Positions 1 through 11,938 of a DNA stretch of 64,000 bases are shown in pieces (position 1 is the first letter of the stretch; every line of letters starts with the position of its first letter). Made by a program: the position numbers and the translations under genes. The notes beneath the pieces were generated by a model that worked only from the letters and a program-made list of their open reading frames with translations, was not told the DNA's origin and did no database searches. This DNA comes from Chamaea fasciata (Eukaryota > Chordata > Aves > Passeriformes > Sylviidae), in assembly GCA_029207755.1 (NCBI GenBank), contig JARCOQ010000001.1:88833637-88897636 (forward strand). Direction: 5' to 3'.

Positions 1-1825
1 TAATTTAACCAGAGAAGCCAAAATAAGTGAACATGGACAACAACTCTTCACTGTCCTTTTCTCCTGGGAACATTGTGGTCATAAGAGAGCTTTAAATTTT
101 GGGTTAAGATGTGGTCACAAGCAGGACAGATGTTTACTTGTGAAGGATTTGGTGCATATAATACATGTTGTACTTCTGCATAAGTGTTGGATGTTTTATC
201 ATGACTCCTTAGGCAGTTGTGAGATGCTCCAGATGTTGGTTTTGCATTTCCATACCTGCATTCTGCATGGTCTCCATGCAGTGGCTGGTAGTGCAAAGTT
301 CCTTTCCTGTTTGCCATATGATAAGAAGTCCAGGCTCTCAACCAACCACTGTTTGTTGAAGTTCTCCAAGTACTTGATTTCTTCTCTTTTCTTCCAAGTT
401 CTGAGCTAGAGTGCAAATGTGTGAACATGTCAAGAGAAAAAAACTATTTTTGTGTAACTTCACACCTAAGTAAAACTAGGAAGAACTAGCAAATCTCTCG
501 CATGCACACACCCACATCCATGCTTTCCCTCTCATGCCTTGTGCGCACACTCCTCCTTCGTTCTTGCATAATGCTCTTGCACCAAGAAGAGTGGGTGGGC
601 TGAAATAAACTGCTTGATTCTCATCTGGCCTAAAGAGCTGAATCTTTCAAGAATTTGCTTCCCCACTGCTTAATCACTTCACCATTGTCTGTACAGCATG
701 TGATTGTTTATACATCTGTTTTTTTCAAACTGTCCTTTTCTGAATGGTTTCATCAAATAATCAAGCCTTATCTGGTAAAGGAATGGAATAATCCTTCTGC
801 AGTAATACTGATCTGTTTTCTTTGTATTTTGAAGCCTTTCAAGTTCCTCTCAAAACTGCCAAGGTATGGAGATTTTCTCACTCTGGTTAGTATGTTTGGT
901 CTCAGTTAATGCAGGCTTAGCAGTTATCTTAAAGTTTGAAATACAGCCAGGTGAGAGCCTTCTCTTACCTTACCAGAACTTTTCAGCACTTAATTATATT
1001 TAAGACTATCAGCATAGGGCTTAATACTTGGCTAGCACTGCTGTCTGTTTTATGCCATCACAAGGAACTAGAGCAACTGTGGGACATCAAAACTAGCATT
1101 CTGCATGACAGCTGCTTTTGCAAAATTTTGAGAATTTCCTTCTCAGTGGTGGATTCCCAGGTCCATGTCCTAAATACCTTATTTCATCTCCAGCAGTCCC
1201 TTGCTCTCTGTCTAATCCAGTGCAGGGCTGTGGCCAACGCTGGCAGGTGGAAGGAGATGCACAGTGCACTTCAGAATGTGTAATCGGAGATGTATTCTTC
1301 TCATAGTCTTTGAAAGAAACACCACCTTGTAGCCTCCTAATAGAGAAGCTGCGCATCCTTCCACTGTGTGCAAGTATATGTCATACTGATTGTCAGAGCA
1401 GGAACTTGCTGCTTACCCTCAGCACGTTTGCCTGGCAGTCTCAGGCAACTTCTGTAAATGTAGGTATCCATTTACTAGAGAGTTAAATCAACCCAACGCA
1501 TGCTGGCTGTCAAGTCTTGTGCCGACCAAAGGAAAACATGAATGAGTAGTCTGTGCATACATAAACAGCTTAGAAGGTAATATTTTCACAGAAAGCATAA
1601 TTGTTGGACTTCTGTGGCCTCCTAGCTCTAAAAACACTGGTAGTGTTTCTGAGGTTTCCTCCTACTTGCTGCTATTTTTCAGTTAGAAGTCTAATTCAAA
1701 TGATACCTGTAACATCTGAGATTTCACTTTATCCTCCTTATTTACGCCCACTCCTCTTCAGTCATGGGGGCCTCAACCATTCTGTTCTATAACTTACTGC
1801 AAATACAGTGCAAATTTGAGGATAC
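1..1825. other. Non-coding single-copy DNA
   Basis: No repeat family, RNA gene or exon is recognisable. The open frames are short, overlap in several frames and resemble nothing known. The longest is a minus-strand frame of 126 codons (48-428) without recognisable domains. Base composition is ordinary for an avian intergenic region or large intron. Confidence 0.6.
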
Positions 1826-1914
1826 CTGGTTAAATAAAACATTTAAACATTATAGGTTTTTAGAAATTCCAGTTTACAGAAAAAGTTGAAGCACAGTGTC
1901 TGGTTAAATAAAAC
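1826..1914. repeat. 59-bp segment bounded by 15-bp perfect direct repeats
   Basis: The sequence CTGGTTAAATAAAAC occurs at 1826-1840 and again at 1900-1914, exactly 74 bp apart. The 59 bp between them form most of a segment that recurs at 2960-3021. The layout could be a short insertion with target-site duplications or a partial tandem duplication. The distant copy also carries the first bases of the boundary repeat (CTGG followed by a TTAAA-like run), which favours duplication over simple insertion. Confidence 0.75.
1842..1903 (+). repeat. Dispersed 62-bp direct repeat, copy 1
   Basis: This segment matches 2960-3021 over 62 bp in the same orientation, with three differences that are all transitions (T/C, A/G, T/C). 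I do not recognise the family. It may be a fragment of an unclassified interspersed repeat or a local segmental duplication. Confidence 0.85.
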
Positions 1915-2959
1915 TAGTGCTTGCACTAAGCTTTGGCAAACAAAATAGATGTATTTTTGTCATGAAAATGCATATAGCCTGTACAGAATCTTCAAAATGT
2001 GTTGAAAGCTGTGGAACTTTCCCCTGTGTTCACAATGGAAAATGTTTTTATCAAAATCATTAATAATTTTTGAGTGAACGTAGCCCGCGGAAAAGTTAAC
2101 AGCGTCACAACTCTGGAAATCAAAAGCCTCTCTGGGAAACAGGAACACAGACTTTGACTGTTTTCTGAGGTGCTCAAGTGAAGGATTTCCTGAAGTTAAA
2201 AGTTGATTCTTCCTGGTTCTGAGTTTTAACTTCCTGCTGAAACTGTTACTAAATCATGATAAACAGCCTTTTTTCATGGTGGTTTGGGAATTTTCATCCA
2301 TATGAAGAAGAAAAAGGGGTAGGAGAGGTCTGGCATTTCTACAGCTTTTGAGTACATGAGTGATTTCAATAAGTGCATATTGTATTTATAAATAAGGATG
2401 ATGTGAAAACCAGAATAGAAATAGTAATGGAGAGTAAAGAGTGAATTGAAAATTACAGGCAATAAAAGAAATACAAAGGCATAGTTAAAGCTAGTAAAAA
2501 ACCCCATAACTACACATTGACCATGCTTCTGTGGCTCGAAGCACAACATCACCTTACAAATTATAGATTTTATAAATTTCCCTGTTGAAATAATGTCTTT
2601 CCAACCATGGCATTTCTCAGTTTAATGTCTAACAAGACTCTCAAATGTATTGTGTGTGCAAAAAATTAAATTCCAAAGCTGAAAAATATTATGATTTGAT
2701 CCTGTTTGTTTTCTTAGGAAGCCTGTATAGCAGAATGGCTATTGATGACAGCTGGAAGTGTGTAAAAATCAGTCATATCTTAAAGTGTGAAAGGCTGCTA
2801 TTTTTACCTCCCATGTGTGGCATACAAAGCCTGTTTAGTTTTCTCCCCTGTCATGCCCTTTATGGTGATCAGCCTTACAACAGGAGGGTTGGGATACTCT
2901 GGTTACAGGCATAAACATTTTGGACTTACATACAGTCATTAGGATTGGGTTTTTTCCTC
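1915..2959. other. Non-coding DNA, nothing recognised
   Basis: A/T-rich sequence between the two copies of the 62-bp repeat. Open frames are at most about 92 codons and have no recognisable similarity. I see no known repeat, RNA gene or splice-bounded exon. Confidence 0.55.
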
Positions 2960-3021
2960 TTTAAACATTACAGGTTTTTAGAAATTCCAGTTTACAGAAG
3001 AAGCTGAAGCACAGTGTCTGG
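2960..3021 (+). repeat. Dispersed 62-bp direct repeat, copy 2
   Basis: Second copy of the segment at 1842-1903, in the same orientation, with three transitions between the copies. It lacks the exact 15-bp flanking direct repeat that surrounds copy 1, but a degenerate form of the right-hand boundary is present just downstream (from 3018). Confidence 0.85.
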
Positions 3022-6000
3022 CTTAAAGCAGGAACAATTGTAGAACTCTGTCTGACCAATTCCTTTTCTTCAGTGAGAGCACTCACTTGTCCACCCTGCT
3101 GTCCTTCCATAGCACAATAATGATCAAATTGGCTCAGAAGACAGAGTATCCACTGCTTTTTCTGGTTAATTGAATCAGATTTTTCCTCTATTTGGTGTTT
3201 TGTTGTAGTTATTTTGCTTTTAAGTATGTTTAATTCATTAGATCTGACAGAGCATGTTTAGTAGTAGAGTTCAGTTCAAACAGAATTGCAATAATCATAC
3301 AGAAATTCTGCAATGATGGCAAAAAAATATCTTTAAAAAAGTATTTAAAGGATTAAGTTGGCTTGTGACAGATGTAATGGCCTCCTGTGGGCCTGGGAAG
3401 CCTGCCAGGCATTCATCATAACAAATACCCTGACAGGTCACCATGGTTTTATGTCACAAGTTTAAAATTACTTAAACTTGTCTGTCTCTGCTCCAGTCTC
3501 TTATTAATTCTTTCTCCTCAGTATTTTCTCCCCAGTCTGGAGACAGGGAACAAACCTGCAAATTTTCATATGATTTAGTATACAGAAAGATTGTCTTCTC
3601 TTGAAAGAGAAGAGAAAATAGGAAAAATTCAGCTATTAAAATTAAATTCATTCCAGAAAATCTTTTTTTACAGACATGCACAGAAAAAAAATTAATTATT
3701 AATTTTTTTGTCTGGGTCATGATGAAAATGACCCTAGAATACTCCTTCTATGGGGCTTTTAATTTTTGCACCAATAAAATTCTATTTTGTCTTCTCTCCC
3801 ATCTTTGCTACTCCACCTTTATCCTTTAAAATACTGTCTTGACCATCCACACTTCTTTCTTGTAGCAAAGAGACAAAGCTTTTTTTTCCAGATGAGGTTT
3901 CCAAATGCTGCCACTGCACTCTTTGGATCCTCTCTGCTCAGCAAGTTATATATTATTTTTGGACCTACTTTTTGTGTTCTATTAAGCCACTGACCTGCCT
4001 CATGTGCTATTCACCATGCTTATTACATGAGTCCAAAAGCCATAAGTATGGTCAGGACTTGCAGCACAGAATAATCCAAGGAGCATCAGAGTTAAATGGT
4101 AATATGGATGCTGGGAGGAGGAGTGTGTAAGCGTAGGGAACAACGTGATGGCACTAATGGAGATGGTTTTGATGCGTTTTGTTTGAAGCAGAGCTGCTTT
4201 GATTTAGTAGTCAGCTCTCCTGCTTTGAAGAAGCAAGGAAAGGTAGGTAACGGAAGGAAGTGAAATGGAGAGGAACAAGGAGGCAGGAGGGAAGGACCCA
4301 GCAGCCACCAGAGAAAATTAGGCAAACCCAGGGAAGCACTTGGAATTTTCACCTTCCCTTCTTGGCTTCTTTTGCGACTGTGCTTCCCTTTGCTGTCATC
4401 TGCAGCCAGACTTTCTCTTTCATCTCTCTTGTCTCCTATCAAACCCCTCCCTGCTTTCTCCTCTCTTCTTTCTGCTGAGGAATGCTTTCCGCAAAGCTTC
4501 GCGAAACTATTACTGCTCTCCTTCAGATTTCTCTCTCAAACTCAGCTTTTGCTTGGGGCATACGTGTGCCCACATGTGTGCATTGAAAGAACAGGGTCTC
4601 TTCTTGGCATGAAATTCATGGTGTTTATTTTGGGCATGTTATCTGCAATCGCTTTGTGCATCTGCATTGTCTGAGCTTTGCAGCTGTACTGTCAACACCT
4701 CTGTGCATGGACAGTGTTATAAAGCACCTCTGCAGCACTTGTCGGGCCCCAACATACTGCTGTACCTTTAAAGGCTAATAATTATAATGTTTTGTCTCTC
4801 CAGTAAAACTTTTATATGCTTTTATAGTTCCAATGTATTACACAGAGCAGCTAATCCCTGCATGGTGTGGCTTGTGCTCCTTTTTTATTCTATGCAGAAG
4901 TAAATAATCCCTCATTTTCCTGACTTTACTACACAGCTTCTTCTGTCTTTCCTTCTCCTTATTGTCTCTAATATTTCTCCCACTTCATGCTTTTACCCTC
5001 CTTTCCCTCACTGCAACCTTCTGGGTTTGTAGAAGAGATTTTTTTAGAGTAGTTGGAGGCTATTCTGTGGTAAATCTGTTGTGTTTGTCTTCATTTTAAG
5101 TCTTCCATTTACACGAGCCCTCTGCCTGCAGTGTCACAGGGCTCCATCATCACATTGAGGCCCATTCTGGTGGTCCCTCTGGAAAACTGATGCTACAGTG
5201 TCAGATGTAGTGCTCTCTTCAGCCTGCACTCATTAAACAGGGAGTACCTTCCATACCATCTCTCACATCCAGAGGAGGATAACTGAATAATCTGCTCATC
5301 CCACACTAGTGAAGCTTTTCAGATGTATGTGTTCGGTTTTAAGGGCTTTATATGAGAATTCCCCGGTGGATTTTTTCCTCTGTATGAAAATCTCTTTCAA
5401 ATCCCTCAATTGCTAATGAATGTTATTTGCCTAGGCCATCATTCTGTGCTGTTTTCATTTTAACTAGGTGCATTCCTCAGCATTAGTCCACGTATCTCTC
5501 CATGATAAAAGAACCTGCATTATATGAAATCTTGCCACTAAATCACATTGTTTGCATTCAAAAGTTGATTCTATTAGTCTTTCCTCACTGTGTGGCAGAT
5601 GTCATTCACATTTTGCAGAAATTAGGTAAATAAGCCCTACCTGCATATCGCAAGAAGCAAGGAAAATCAGTGACTACACAGAATTCCCCTGCTTCAGGCT
5701 CTTCTTTAATTTCATCCCCGTTGAACAGTGGGTTGACAGTGGAAGTTCACAAAACAGGTGGACAGTATGTACTGCAAGCCTTTGTATGTGCCTGAGTTCT
5801 CTAGTTTTCATTACTCCCACGCAAAGCCAGATTTCCCCCCTTGCAATTTCATACCACCATAATTCTGCTGCTTTCACAGAATGTGACCCATTTTATGGGA
5901 GAAAAGGATAAATAACTGCATCAATTATGTTGTATTAACCAAGCGAAATGAACCAGAAATTTCAGGTGATCATGTGAATCTATTCTTGATGAGTAGGTTT

Positions 6001-6182
6001 GCTAATATTTAATATGGGATTTGAGGACAGCTTTAATTTTTTTTAATGCAGTGTACAGCAATTCCCAGTGTTGGAATTTTTTTACTGGGAAATAAAACAA
6101 GATGAAGCAATCTGTCAAAATGGACAGATTCAGCAAGGAACTCCCCTGTGCAAATTCTGTCTCTAGCTTCAGATACATTCAC
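3022..6182. other. Non-coding DNA with a purine-to-pyrimidine switch
   Basis: No gene or known repeat is recognised. An almost palindromic A/T run lies near 3690-3705. A purine-rich tract at about 4225-4320 is followed by a pyrimidine-rich tract at about 4350-4480, and a second pyrimidine-rich stretch lies at about 4910-5010. Several short plus-strand frames at 4260-4674 are by-products of the pyrimidine bias (serine-, leucine- and phenylalanine-rich). Confidence 0.55.
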
Positions 6183-6228
6183 AAAAAAAAAAAAAAAAAA
6201 AAAAAAAACAAAACAAAAAAAAAACAAA
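6183..6228 (+). repeat. Poly-A / A-rich simple repeat
   Basis: An uninterrupted run of 26 A (6183-6208) continues as A-rich sequence with scattered C. It could be a decayed retrotransposon tail, but no recognisable element precedes it. Confidence 0.9.
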
Positions 6229-6598
6229 CCCACCATGAGCCCTTCCTGACACAAAGACTGAAATTGAAGCTCCAGGTACAGGGACCAGACCCAGGGCACT
6301 AAGCTGTCTGTAATGAACTATGACATCTGTATCTAATAAGTGCTCTATATTTGTTATACATTGAAAGAAATGGGAAGAAAGACAGTCAGGTCTAAATTAT
6401 CAAGACTTGATTTATATGCATTTTTTAAGTACTCATGTGTAGTCAGTGAGGTCACATCAAGACACACTGTTCATCCTGTTACTGAGTTACAATAAATATT
6501 TCTATGGTATTATGATAAATGAAAGGAGTCTTAGCTTACACTACATAGCATTTCAATTTGTATATTTAACAGTATACAGTACGTCTTGATCAGATTGA

Positions 6599-6603
6599 CT
6601 TTG
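6599..6603. repeat. Target-site duplication (left), CTTTG
   Basis: The five bases immediately before the LTR start are repeated exactly after its end (7018-7022). Five-base duplications are usual for ERVL-type integrations. Confidence 0.75.
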
Positions 6604-7017
6604 TGTCCTGGTTCCGACCAGGACAGGCTTATATTTTGCAGTCGCCAGGAGGGGGCATTCTATCAGGTCATTTTCCGGGGATGGGGGAAGGAAATCTCTT
6701 CAGGTTGTTGGAGTGGCGCAGCAGTGGGAGCGTTTGGGTCTTGTCAGGCTCACAATAAATGCTCTCTGCAGGTGAATCATTCCCTTCTCATACACTTTTG
6801 TTATTAAAATTTTTGCTCTCACTGTTCATTTTCTTATCACTGTTTCCAGTAAATCGTTCTTATCTCGACCTATGATCTTTACCGTTTGTACCTCCAATTC
6901 TCTTCTCCAGCCCACCACAGGGAAGTGGGAGGGGAAGGAGGGAGGGGAGTGGGGCATGATTTGGAGTGGCTTCAGTGGGAACACTAAACTGGAGAATACC
7001 ATTCCTAAACTATAACA
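6604..7017 (+). mobile_element. Solo LTR of an endogenous retrovirus, ERVL-like
   Basis: A 414-bp element that begins with TG, ends with CA and is flanked by the 5-bp repeat CTTTG. Its first 22 bases are a perfect inverted repeat, TGTCCTGGT and ACCAGGACA around a 4-base loop. The opening and the segment near 6850-6930 (a run like TTCTTATCTCGACC, then a C-rich and a G-rich run) resemble avian ERVL LTRs. An AATAAA polyadenylation hexamer lies near 6754. No internal gag, pol or env sequence lies on either side, so this is the remnant left by recombination between two LTRs. The family assignment is from memory of avian LTRs and the subfamily is not determined. The boundaries are well supported by the duplication. 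Confidence 0.8.
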
Positions 7018-7022
7018 CTTTG
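7018..7022. repeat. Target-site duplication (right), CTTTG
   Basis: Exact copy of 6599-6603 immediately after the LTR's terminal CA. Confidence 0.75.
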
Positions 7023-10000
7023 CGTTAAGTATTTTTCTTGTGAGTGTTTTGTTGTTTTGTGGGGCTGGTTGGTGAGTTGAGTTTTTTTCAATGATCTCTC
7101 GTGTGAAATTAAAGATGTATTCTTAGATTCAGTGTAAGAAACTGCATTTGAAAATTCTTGAAAGTTGTTCACAGCTGAAGATGTTCACAGCTGAATAGGA
7201 GCCTTCTAGCTCAGACTCGTTGCCACCAAATTGGATCTCATGTTATCTTTGAAGATACACAAACCTTTCAGTTCTGAAAAGCTTCTATACTTTTATGTTG
7301 TTTGTAAAACCTGGACTACTGTATTTAGGGAACTTTTTCTCATTAACTACTTTAAAAAATTCACAAAAGTCTTCATGCTAACAATTTTATAAGTTGCACA
7401 TATGCCTGGCTGGCCGTAATGAAAACCTCATGTGCTTTTTCCCGTAGACTTTCAGTTCAGTAGTGGCTGCATTTAACATCTCTTTTTCATCCATAAAAGT
7501 ATCCCTGTTTTCTGAGTATGAGCTGGCCTCATCTCATGCAAAACATGAGCTGTGGCCTGACAGGGAGATAAACTGAATGCAAAGAGAATTCTGATGATTT
7601 TGATTCTCCATAAAACATGTAGATCAAATCCAGCATGATTTTCATAGTCCTGATTTTCAGACTCATCTCTTGGTTGAAAAAGGTTAAATTTATCTTCTTC
7701 TTCCCTTCTCTCCTCCACCCCCATCTCCCCCTGCCCCTCTGCCTCGCCTGTTGACTGTTTCAGCACCTGGCTCTTAAATGCTGTACATCAAACATCTTTT
7801 GAAGGGCTCAGAGATTAAAGATTGTAAGTTACAATTAGAACAGCTATAATGATGATCAACTCTTAGTTCCTGCATAATGAATAGGAAAATGAGTTACAGA
7901 AGAGTCAGAGCTTTAGCCAAGATTTGAAGATTGTGATTTTGGTTAAAAGGAAAAAGGAAAAGGGAAAAAAAAAAACCAAACCAAAAACAAAATACCCCTG
8001 TGGTCTATTTTTTGCATGCTTGAGGTTCGGATGATTCAGGCTCAGGCTTTCAGGTACTTGCTCACCATGGAACATTTCAGAGCTTTGTATTTTATTACCT
8101 GAGACACCTTCAAACTTAAAGCCTTTTGTCAAGGCATAGTTATGTTTTCAAGTGGCTGAAATGCATTAATTAGTCATTCACTTAGGGTCTGGGGTGGGGG
8201 GGAAAGATGGCACCTTTTTTCCCCCCACTGTGAGTGATGGCTGATTCAGATACTTAAAGTGAGGTGGTTATTGTGAAGTATGATTGATATGTGTCAGTCT
8301 CTGTGATTATCTGCACCTATATGCAAAAACATATATTTTGCTTTAAATAGCAAAGGAGAGCCTGCATTGTCACAGGAAGCATGATTTTAATCAAATGATG
8401 CAGCTGTGTGAGCTTTTAAAGTAATTTTTCTCTCAGAAAAGGGAACATGCATTAGTGTTTTAATGTCATATAGCAGCCAAGAGATTTCTTTAGCAAGAAC
8501 TTCAGTCGGTGTCAGTGCTATGATGTCCTTCTTCTCATAAGGAAGGACACAAGACAAATAAGCTTGCAAACAATTTGAGTGTAGTTCTGCACATGGGCAG
8601 CAGTAGGTTGATTTTGCCAAAGGCTTGCAAAAGAATCAGCATCCCTGGCTGGAGGTGAGGCAGCAGAAAGTGCTGAGGGAGGATCCACGACCAGTTCTGA
8701 GTTCAAAAGTGATCCTCTACATTGAACCAAGACCTATCTGTAATGAGAGTAACCAGGGAGCTGTTGTCATCTCTCACCAGTAAAAATGAGCACCCTTTGC
8801 TCTCTGCACCCTAAGCCACCGGAGGTTCGATATCTGTTTTCCAGTGTTGGAACCTCTGTTTCTTACTTAGAACTACTTATGACTTGCATACTTGATCAGT
8901 GGTAGCATAAAATGGCACTCCCTCCCTGTCCTCAGGAACTGAAATTATTCCAGAGAATTCTGGATATGTTCTGTTTACTGTGCTAGTAGCTATCTCAGCC
9001 CATATTTATTAAGGGAGAAATGCAGACTGAGTGTTTAATTTGAAAAAGAATTGTCCGCCTTTATGACTTGCCAGCTATTTGCTCTTTATGTTTATTTCCA
9101 GCTAGAGCAGGAATGAAATTATGCGAGGAAATGATTTACCAACTTTCTGTTAGCATCTTTATCACCTGCCAGCTGAGAGAAATGTTTAGAGCAATATCTC
9201 AGTAGTTCTGGGAGGAAAAACTATGTTCCAAAGGCAACTTTATCTGATCATTGTTCCACCCAGTTTCACCTACAATGAGGAAAACAATTCTCTGCATTGT
9301 TTCCAAAGCATATTGCAGTTTTGGTCAGAGTTTTGATAAATGTAACCAGTTTATTGTGTGCAAAGTTTTTGAAGTGTGAGCAGCAGGCTTCTTATGGGTC
9401 CCTGCTCTGGGTTGTGTCCAGCCTTGTATATTTACACGTCATGAACCAAAATAATCTTGGTCTTAGAAGGTGATTGTAAACATGTGAAAGACAACCTTTA
9501 TGTATTGTGCAGGGAGAGTTTTCACTTTGTTCCCTGCATTCCTATACTAGAAGAGGATTTGCCATTTCCTCATGAAATTTCCTATTTCAGACCTTTCTCC
9601 ATTACTGAGTCCATGTTTCCATTCACGCATCCTAGTTTTTGTACATCTCAACAATGGTTAGCAGGAAGTTAAACATGAGAACACATCAGTGGGATACCTA
9701 GAAGGACACCTCTGGAAAGTAGTTTGGGCTTAGGCACATAATGAGTCAGTATGTGGGCCTCCATCTGCAAAAACTTGCAGTTACATTGTTGTTCTGTTTG
9801 AGCACCCTGTAAAAAACTGAAGGCAGTTTAATACTTGGCATACCTCAGCCTATTTATGCCCATGTTTTCTGGTCTGATAGCCTCAGTCTTCACTGCATAT
9901 AATGAATATGATTCAGCCTCACTTCTGAGTTGAATATAAAAACAAAGGTGGTGGGGGTTTTTTTTGGTTTTGGGGTTATTTTCAGATTCAAAATACCATA

Positions 10001-11275
10001 TCAGTACTTGTAATCACCAGGTTTACCTCCAAGTGTAGGTCAATGCCTAGGAAAGGCCTTGAAATCATCACTTCTTAGTTGTTTATCTTTTCTGCTGGCA
10101 TTAAATAGTGTGGTAAGAGCCCATCATGAACCAGGCTCCCACCATAGAATTAGGGTATGTGCAAGTGCAAACCTGACACCAAGGAGCCACTTTCAGGATG
10201 TGTGATTTTAGACACAACCTGTACATCTTCGAAAATCACCTTTAATGCATTAGAGGACCTGAGTCTTAACTCTTCCATGTCTCAGTTTTCCTTCCTGTTC
10301 AGTATGTGCCCTACCACCTCTTTCCTGTGTGTGCAGGAGCTATTTAGATTGTGGAGTCCTTAGTTCTCCATCTAAGAAGAAAATCTTGCAGTGTTTCTGA
10401 AAGAACTACCCACAGCACTGTGGACCATTCCTGCTCTAACATTAAGCTTTCATCTTTCACAAAAAGGATACAAAAGAGGGGAAACCTGTTTCCCCTGCAG
10501 ATCCTTTCTGTTTGCTAAAGGTGCATCAGCACCCACAGCTCTGCAGGGTTTTGCACAGCAATAATCTTCATTGTGTTCCACTCCAGTACTGTGCACGGCA
10601 ACTTGTTGACTAATTGCTCCCAAACTAGTTTGACATTTCTAGTGCACAATTTAAAACATAAATTGTGAGGAATAGGGAGATTTTTGCTTTTCTTGTCTAC
10701 CAATTAATTATTTTAGGAATAATCATACCCTGGAGCTGGGAGGTGAAAAACATAACTGATCACAGCTTGTGGTGCTGTATCGGCTGGGAATCCAAGGCAA
10801 GAATCAAAGGCTGTGTTTTATTCTACCCCAAATGAAATCCCACTGTGACTTGTCAGCACAATATTTACTTTGTACTGATTGCATCCCAGGCTGCCGAGCA
10901 GAGAGAAAGGAGCTAAGAAATCCCCATGCTGATGAAAACCCTCACTTGTCAATTAGGTGGCATTAGCAGTGACTGCACAGTCGCACAATTCCGCTGTGGT
11001 CAGATTTTAGTTTAAGTTTTAAACTTCACTTCCATCTCGTGGTCAGATCAGGCATTGCATGCAAGGGGGATTACTCCCTGTCGTGGCAGTTTTTCAGCCC
11101 TAATTTTTCAGGCCTTCTCATAAGGCAGCTTATGTCATGGTGTAACTGTATCTATTATAAACGCGTATTATTGGGTTTGGGTTTTTCCTTCTTTTCCTAG
11201 AGGAGGCTGTATGGGACTTTTTTAGGCTAAAGATTGCCCCAATGTGTTACAGCACCTTTCAGCAAATCTGGGTTT
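7023..11275. other. Non-coding DNA with minor simple repeats
   Basis: No gene is recognised. Small features are a 14-base motif TGTTCACAGCTGAA present twice at a 16-bp period (7166-7179 and 7182-7195), a pyrimidine-rich tract at about 7692-7750, an A-rich run at about 7955-7995 and a G/T-rich run near 9950-9975. A possible ancient L3/MIR-like fragment at 10,195-10,370 is listed separately. Confidence 0.5.
10195..10370 (+). mobile_element. Possible ancient L3/MIR-like repeat fragment
   Basis: A run resembling the conserved core of old amniote SINE/LINE tails (a CTCAGTTTTCC-like string near 10,281) is followed some 60 bp later by an AGATTGTGGAGTCC-like string, as in L2/L3 3' ends. The similarity is patchy and was judged by eye, so this is tentative. 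Confidence 0.3.
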
Positions 11276-11405
11276 TTGTTGTTTTGTTTTGTGTGGAGGT
11301 GGGGTGTTTGTTTGTTTGTTTGTTTGTTTGTTGGTAGGTTTATAGGTTTGGGGGATTGTTTGTTTGTTTTCTTATTTCGAGGTTTGGTTTGGGGCTTTTT
11401 TCAGA
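11276..11405 (+). repeat. G/T-rich simple repeat with a (GTTT)n core
   Basis: The core at about 11,308-11,332 is a tandem run of GTTT units. The flanks are imperfect G/T-rich sequence nearly free of A and C. Confidence 0.85.
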
Positions 11406-11922
11406 TAAAATGAGGCAAACCATCTCGCAGCAGGGGGAGATCTTCTGGTGCAGCACAGCTAACCTACTGATTCTTTCCCGCTCAAGCAGCATTCGCAATG
11501 TTTCTTATTTCTAAGACAGAAAGCCCTGCCCTCTTCATTAGTGATACCTTGGCTATTTGTAAGTTATTAATTGTTGTGATTGTAGCAGTAATTTTTTTCC
11601 AGATTAATGACCCGTGCAAGGGGAGCAGCACGAGTGAGCTACCATCAGAGAGAGGGAGGAGGAGAGAGATGGATGCCTTCTTGAGCAGTAGAAAGACATT
11701 GTACTAGTTCAGCTATTAAATGAGATCTCCATTTTCAAGCCATATCTCCATGGATTGCCACTGTCCAGTGTTTGTTTTCCTCCAGCACAACTCTCCACTT
11801 CTTAAGGCCTATCAGCCTTCTAAGGATTTCTGAAGCCAGAGAGAAACTCACTTTCACACACTTAAAAACATCTATCCCTGTTCTACAATGCTTTAATTAT
11901 GGGTCATGAAATAATGCAGGGG
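11406..11922. other. Non-coding DNA, nothing recognised
   Basis: Mixed-composition sequence between the G/T repeat and a poly-A run. One 69-codon plus-strand frame (11,498-11,707) has no recognisable domain or splice-site context. Confidence 0.5.
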
Positions 11923-11938
11923 AAAAAAAAAAAAAAAA
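11923..11938 (+). repeat. Poly-A run (16 A)
   Basis: Uninterrupted homopolymer with no recognisable element immediately upstream. Confidence 0.9.

Noticed and set aside
48..428. 126-codon minus-strand open frame
   Set aside because: No recognisable motif, no start context or splice sites, and a plus-strand frame overlaps it. A chance frame is likely.
6033..6302. Frames on both strands spanning the poly-A run (66-88 codons)
   Set aside because: They contain homopolymeric K or F runs from the A26 tract and have no other features.
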